Positions 59,922 through 64,000 of a stretch of 64,000 nucleotides of DNA are shown piece after piece. Source of the stretch: Echinometra lucunter (lineage: Eukaryota > Echinodermata > Echinoidea > Camarodonta > Echinometridae); the NCBI GenBank assembly GCA_029962745.1, contig CM057157.1:4811678-4875677 (forward strand), read 5' to 3'. Within the stretch, counting starts at the first letter, position 1; each line of letters begins with the position of its first letter. The notes beneath the pieces are model-generated. The model saw nothing but the letters and a program-made list of their open reading frames with translations, was not told where the DNA came from and did no database searches. The translations under genes were made by a program, and so were the position numbers.

Positions 59922-60071
59922 GGGCCCCATTTCATAATACTTGTTATCAGTAACAACTGCCACATTCCTATGACAAATTTGCTCTTGGCCAATCAGATGC
60001 AAGGATTTCAGAAGCTTCTAATAGTCATTGCAACTTGTTATTGATAACAAGTTTTACATGTATGAAAAGGG
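59922..60071. mobile_element. MITE with internal TTGTTATC inverted repeats
   Basis: Starts GGGCCCCATTTCATAATACTTGTTATCAGTAAC-like and ends TTGATAACAAG followed by ATGAAAAGGG. It is 150 bp with the core GGCCAATCAGATGCAAGG, similar to the core of the 17421 element. Noncoding. Confidence 0.7.
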
Positions 60072-62165
60072 AACCTGGTTGTAAAAATCTCATTTTGTGA
60101 GATGAAAATTACAGTGCCCTCACTGTTACAAAACAGGAGAAAGAGATCCCGAGGTGATTCCTATCATAAGTAATCCACTACTAGTATTGCTAGAAGTGTC
60201 GTTTGAAAATGACATTTAGAGGTTGCTATCCAAATTTATGCTACCCATTGAGGTTTACTGTACCTCTTCTACAGATGGGTGTACGCATTTTCTGTGTTTC
60301 CGAAAGCAAGAAGGTTACTGATGTAGACCAAAGTTTTATTTGGATTAATCAGCAATTATGTTGTCTAAAGTCCGTTCTCACATGTCTATCAATATGCATT
60401 GTGGAATCTTTCTTTTAGTCACCGAGTCTTGATTTCCATCAGATATTTTGTCATTTTTATGATTTTTTGGCTGTGATCAAAATGGTGTTGAGGAATCACC
60501 CTGTCCAGAATTTTGAATAGCACCCTCTTAAAGTTGTGTGGCTCAGTCTTTAATTGTATATGAAAGTATAATTATTTAGATGACCTTTTTATTCTTAGTC
60601 GACAACGATGATAAAATTAACAGAGCAATTAGTTCTACGTAATGAATTTGGATTGTTGTGTTGTACCAGCGTTAATTTGTTATTCCTTCAGGCTGATTTC
60701 TGCGTAATTGGCAGCTTGTTTTCACAGGAAATTGGGGGGCAGTGTGACTTTGAGTTTGACCGCAGGCCATTGCACTGTTAATTTGCCAGGTTTTGATGGA
60801 CAGTTTATGATGAAGCAATTGTGAATGTCCTCTACATGTTGTACTTGATAACAGATTTGAATTTATTATTATAATATTTGCAGTTTCAAAATTGTAGAAT
60901 GTTTTGGTATGCTGATGTTCACTGGAGATTCTAAAATCCAGTTTATTTGTTCACTCAAGAATTACACCGAAATTACAATTTGTGATGTGATATATAAAGT
61001 ATACAGTATCAGCTAGTTAGGGAATGTGAAAGTAAATTCATGATTAAGTGCCTTACGTATTTGTACAGGATGCTAAACTTTGATATACAGTGTACATTTA
61101 TAGTAGCAGGAATCCATTTATTAGTAAATACATGTATGTTACTGTGACCGCATTTAGACCTTGCTCTGTTTTCTTCAATCTTAATGTAAACAGTTTAATT
61201 ATGTAGAAAAGGACGTAACTTTGGCTGAATCTAATGAAATTAGCCAAAATAGTCGGTGGTTAGTGAGGTCAAAACAAGCATGTCAACACTCAGGGTTCAT
61301 GAATTAAGTTTTTTATGTCTGTGATGTAATAGGGTAATCAGGCCTATTATCCTATTACACATCAAGCCTCAAAGCACACATTAGGCAAGAGGTGAGGGTG
61401 ATAAGAGGAAGCCAATGGTAGGATGTGATTAGGATAGAACCGGTGCATACGTAGCTGTAAAGTTCATTTCCATTCATTGATGGAGCTTTGCAGTGAAGGA
61501 GGCAGTCAGACTAGTGGTGGTGTATGGTAGTGGTGGTGCAGCAGCAGTGTTGGTTACCCTTATTATGTTCTGTGAGCACTGGCATGAACACACTGTGGGA
61601 ATGAATGGGATTGTATGTGACTGATGTCAGTACGTCAGTCAATCAGTTTGCAAGCAGACTGCATGCATGCTGAGCTGAGTAGGAGTGGGTTGTGTGGGGA
61701 TTAGGTTACAGCAATCTAGACTTCAGCTGGTAGTCCCCAGCAGTAGGTTTTCATTCTGACTGTCTGGGAGCCCTACAACCATCTATAAAGCAGGATATTC
61801 GCTAACCATGACTGATTCTCCTGTCTTGCCTCCCTGTCATGATGTTGTTTTCATATGGTAGAGGGGAAAATATCTGCCCAGGATCTAAGAATGCATTAGA
61901 GGCTGGCTGTATGCCATTAGCATCTACCAATGTGATATGATATTGTCTTTGGTTTAATGTTACACCAAGTTATTGCCACAAAATAAATTTGATTTCAAAA
62001 TTGCATTGCGGAGGAAAGAGGACCGTTAGCTAGTTCCAGTCACACTGTTGGAGAATAAAATGTGAACATTATACTGACAGCCTGTGTTAGATGTTTTTCT
62101 ACATACAGCTATCATCTTTTTTTGTGGTAGCACAGTCAAACTAATTGCGCATGTAAATTTTCAGA
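60072..62165 (+). other. Noncoding DNA, possible regulatory content
   Basis: The segments at about 60690-60830 and 61330-61800 are less AT-rich than the rest, with TGATAAGA and a GTGGTGGTG stretch. They might be regulatory modules or an alternative first exon, but no decisive signal was found. Confidence 0.3.
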
Positions 62166-62381
62166 GTGTTTTTCTTTAATGCTAGAGGCATGCGTCATCC
62201 AGCTAACGAGTTTACTGCTGCCACTACTTCTAAACAACTTGATGTTAAGAAACCCCATAAAGTGGGCACAGCTCCATCGCTTTGCAGTGACCTAGCGCCT
62301 ATGGGGGTGTCCTTTGGCAATGATCAAACTCACGTCAGTGTTGGACCTGGTTGTTTTCTTACTTTTATATTCCACATGTAA
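62166..62381 (+). CDS. Possible exon or small ORF, 71 codons (doubtful)
   Basis: A TTTTCAG acceptor-like site ends at 62164, and the frame then runs to TAA at 62381. The codon usage looks more balanced than neighbouring AT-rich frames. The translation (for example HPANEFTAATTSKQLDVKK) is hydrophilic and ends in a short hydrophobic tail. No domain is recognised. It could be a terminal exon of an alternative isoform of the SAM-like gene, or chance. Confidence 0.2.
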   Translation: MFFFNARGMRHPANEFTAATTSKQLDVKKPHKVGTAPSLCSDLAPMGVSFGNDQTHVSVGPGCFLTFIFHM

Positions 62382-64000
62382 ATGAATAGCTGTATTAAAG
62401 AGAAGTGTTCTTTTAATGTCTTTATGACGCAAGTCTGCTCTTTTGAAGAAACTCTGCCAGAAGGCACTTAGTCCGTTGGGAAGGGACTCAATGCCCCTCC
62501 ATCAGTGTGCCAAGTGTCATTTCTGGAGTAGGATGAGGAGACGTGTGCGTGAGTGTGTGTGCATCATATTCTCTGCATCTATGGTATCCCACAGATGACG
62601 ACAGTGAAGCTAGCTTGCGTCGGACCATGTGTTTCATACATTGCATCTTGCTGACTTTGAGACAGACGTATAAGACATGTCATCTCTCATGCATCTATTA
62701 AATCCATTGCAGTCTGGCTTGTTTCCTTAATTTGAGGAAAGGCCATGAACATAGATGGTTATTGATTTGAAAAGAGAGCCAGTGCTTTAGGAGTTCGCAT
62801 TTTTGAGACTTAAGCACATGTACATTTGAATTTTTAAAGAAGATGATGTCCAATTTGGAATGTGATGTGGTCATGTCTTTGGTCCAGCGTCGGCCCAGGG
62901 CTAGAGCCCCATGTCATATCAACATTGTGGTAAGTGACATTTTACGTGACATCTACAAGGGATGCATTTAAACAGTTTTGTCAGTTTGTTGTCTCTTTGT
63001 GTTTCATGCTTGAATTACATTTAGGCCTTGTCTTATGTGCAGTTGACAAATCATATTAAATTCAATCATGTAATATGCGCAATATGCCTTCTTAATATGG
63101 CAAATCATTAATTTGTGTGTTTCTCGTGTGTGTATTTGTGATTTATTTTGATATTGTACAAATGATAATGATGCATTGTCATCACTGTGAGTAGCCCATT
63201 TTTGATCATTAAATTTCATAATTTTGCAAAGGAATAGCCCTTTGTTAAAATGTTTGATTAATATTGTGTAAGCACTATTACAATCTAGTTTACGTTGTTG
63301 TTGCCCATATGCACAATAAAAGCCAATTAGGGTCAGTATTGTGACTGTGACGTCATATTTGTGATTCAGGAAACCTGTAGTTAGTGCTCCTAGTAGCGAG
63401 ATGATTCTCAGCTATTCACAACCAAGCTGCAAGAATAGAAGACTGAAAATGACTTTTGTTCCCATTTTCGCAAGGTATTACATAAACTCAAAGTATAGAT
63501 TTAGCCTTTGTAGGTACATGTACATTGTATGTTAAAGAGAAGACGAGTTTTTTCCCCATTATTCAATGAAACTATTATGGTCCTACACCCTCTGGAATCA
63601 GTTTTATTCCAATACCAACAACATTTGTGACTATTTAGATGCTTGGAAAAAATTCTGAACTTGTCTTTTTGAGATTTATATAGAGTGTATGATTAAATTG
63701 ATTTTTAATCATATTTTTTGGAATGGAAAGAAAAATATAACTAGTGGGAATGTAAATACCCGATTGTAGACAAGGTCAAATAAACATCATAATTCAAATA
63801 ATAAAAAGAAAACACTGTCAAACATGTACTTTGACTTCGGTTTGGGGCACATAGTGACGGTGTGAAGTATTGAATTGCCATGAAATTTGGATCACAAAAA
63901 GTTTTATGTACTTGTGCAGTGTAATATACATGTACATGTATGTATGTGTACATGTACTTCAGGATTTTTTTCCTTCTGTATTTTATGATGATCAAATAAT
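62382..64000 (+). other. AT-rich DNA without recognised gene
   Basis: No convincing exon was seen to the end of the window. TACATGTACATGTA words recur near 63515 and 63928. Confidence 0.4.

Overview
The window looks like AT-rich, intron-rich animal DNA. The dense short inverted-repeat elements, tRNA-headed SINEs, very frequent ACATGTACATGT words, long homopolymer and trinucleotide tracts, and an R3HDM4-like gene suggest a marine deuterostome, most likely an echinoid. That assignment is inference from composition and gene content; no search was run. Most long open frames here are translations of satellites and microsatellites, not genes.

Layout. 0-7.7 kb: intergenic DNA with a foldback element (264-556), a 27-bp ACCACA minisatellite (about 1930-2605), a 284-bp tandem duplication and a second foldback (6790-7147). 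7.7-12.35 kb: a recently inserted Ty3/gypsy-type LTR retrotransposon with identical 205-bp LTRs and a GTAAC target duplication. It has lost gag, protease and reverse transcriptase; its surviving RNase H-integrase block is bracketed by a perfect 213-bp inverted repeat. 12.5-15.4 kb: GT and G runs, a 147-bp satellite built of TACCACAG/CTGTGGTA palindromes, and a long TAG/TGG array. 15.4-24 kb: a 5'-truncated LINE, MITEs, SINEs, homopolymers and a foldback.

24.1-29.8 kb, minus strand: a complete seven-coding-exon gene for an R3HDM4-like protein (282 aa), with every splice phase consistent, plus a decayed partial copy of its R3H exon inside one intron. 30-33 kb: G/C runs, a GAGCGAGC-containing tandem repeat, an ATT/ATC array and an intact minus-strand tRNA-Ala(CGC) gene.

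33.4-64 kb, plus strand: a CpG-rich stretch, a perfect 28-bp hairpin and the 5' coding part of a gene for a SAM-like-domain protein (37186-37521, then a likely second coding exon at 53257-53346 after a 15.7-kb intron). The gene appears to continue past the window. Its introns are loaded with TTAA-flanked MITEs, SINEs and a large tandem-repeat element that was itself split by a 488-bp TTAA-flanked insertion.

No operon or multi-gene system is visible. The two host protein genes are independent single-copy-type genes on opposite strands. The most unusual object is the rearranged LTR element.
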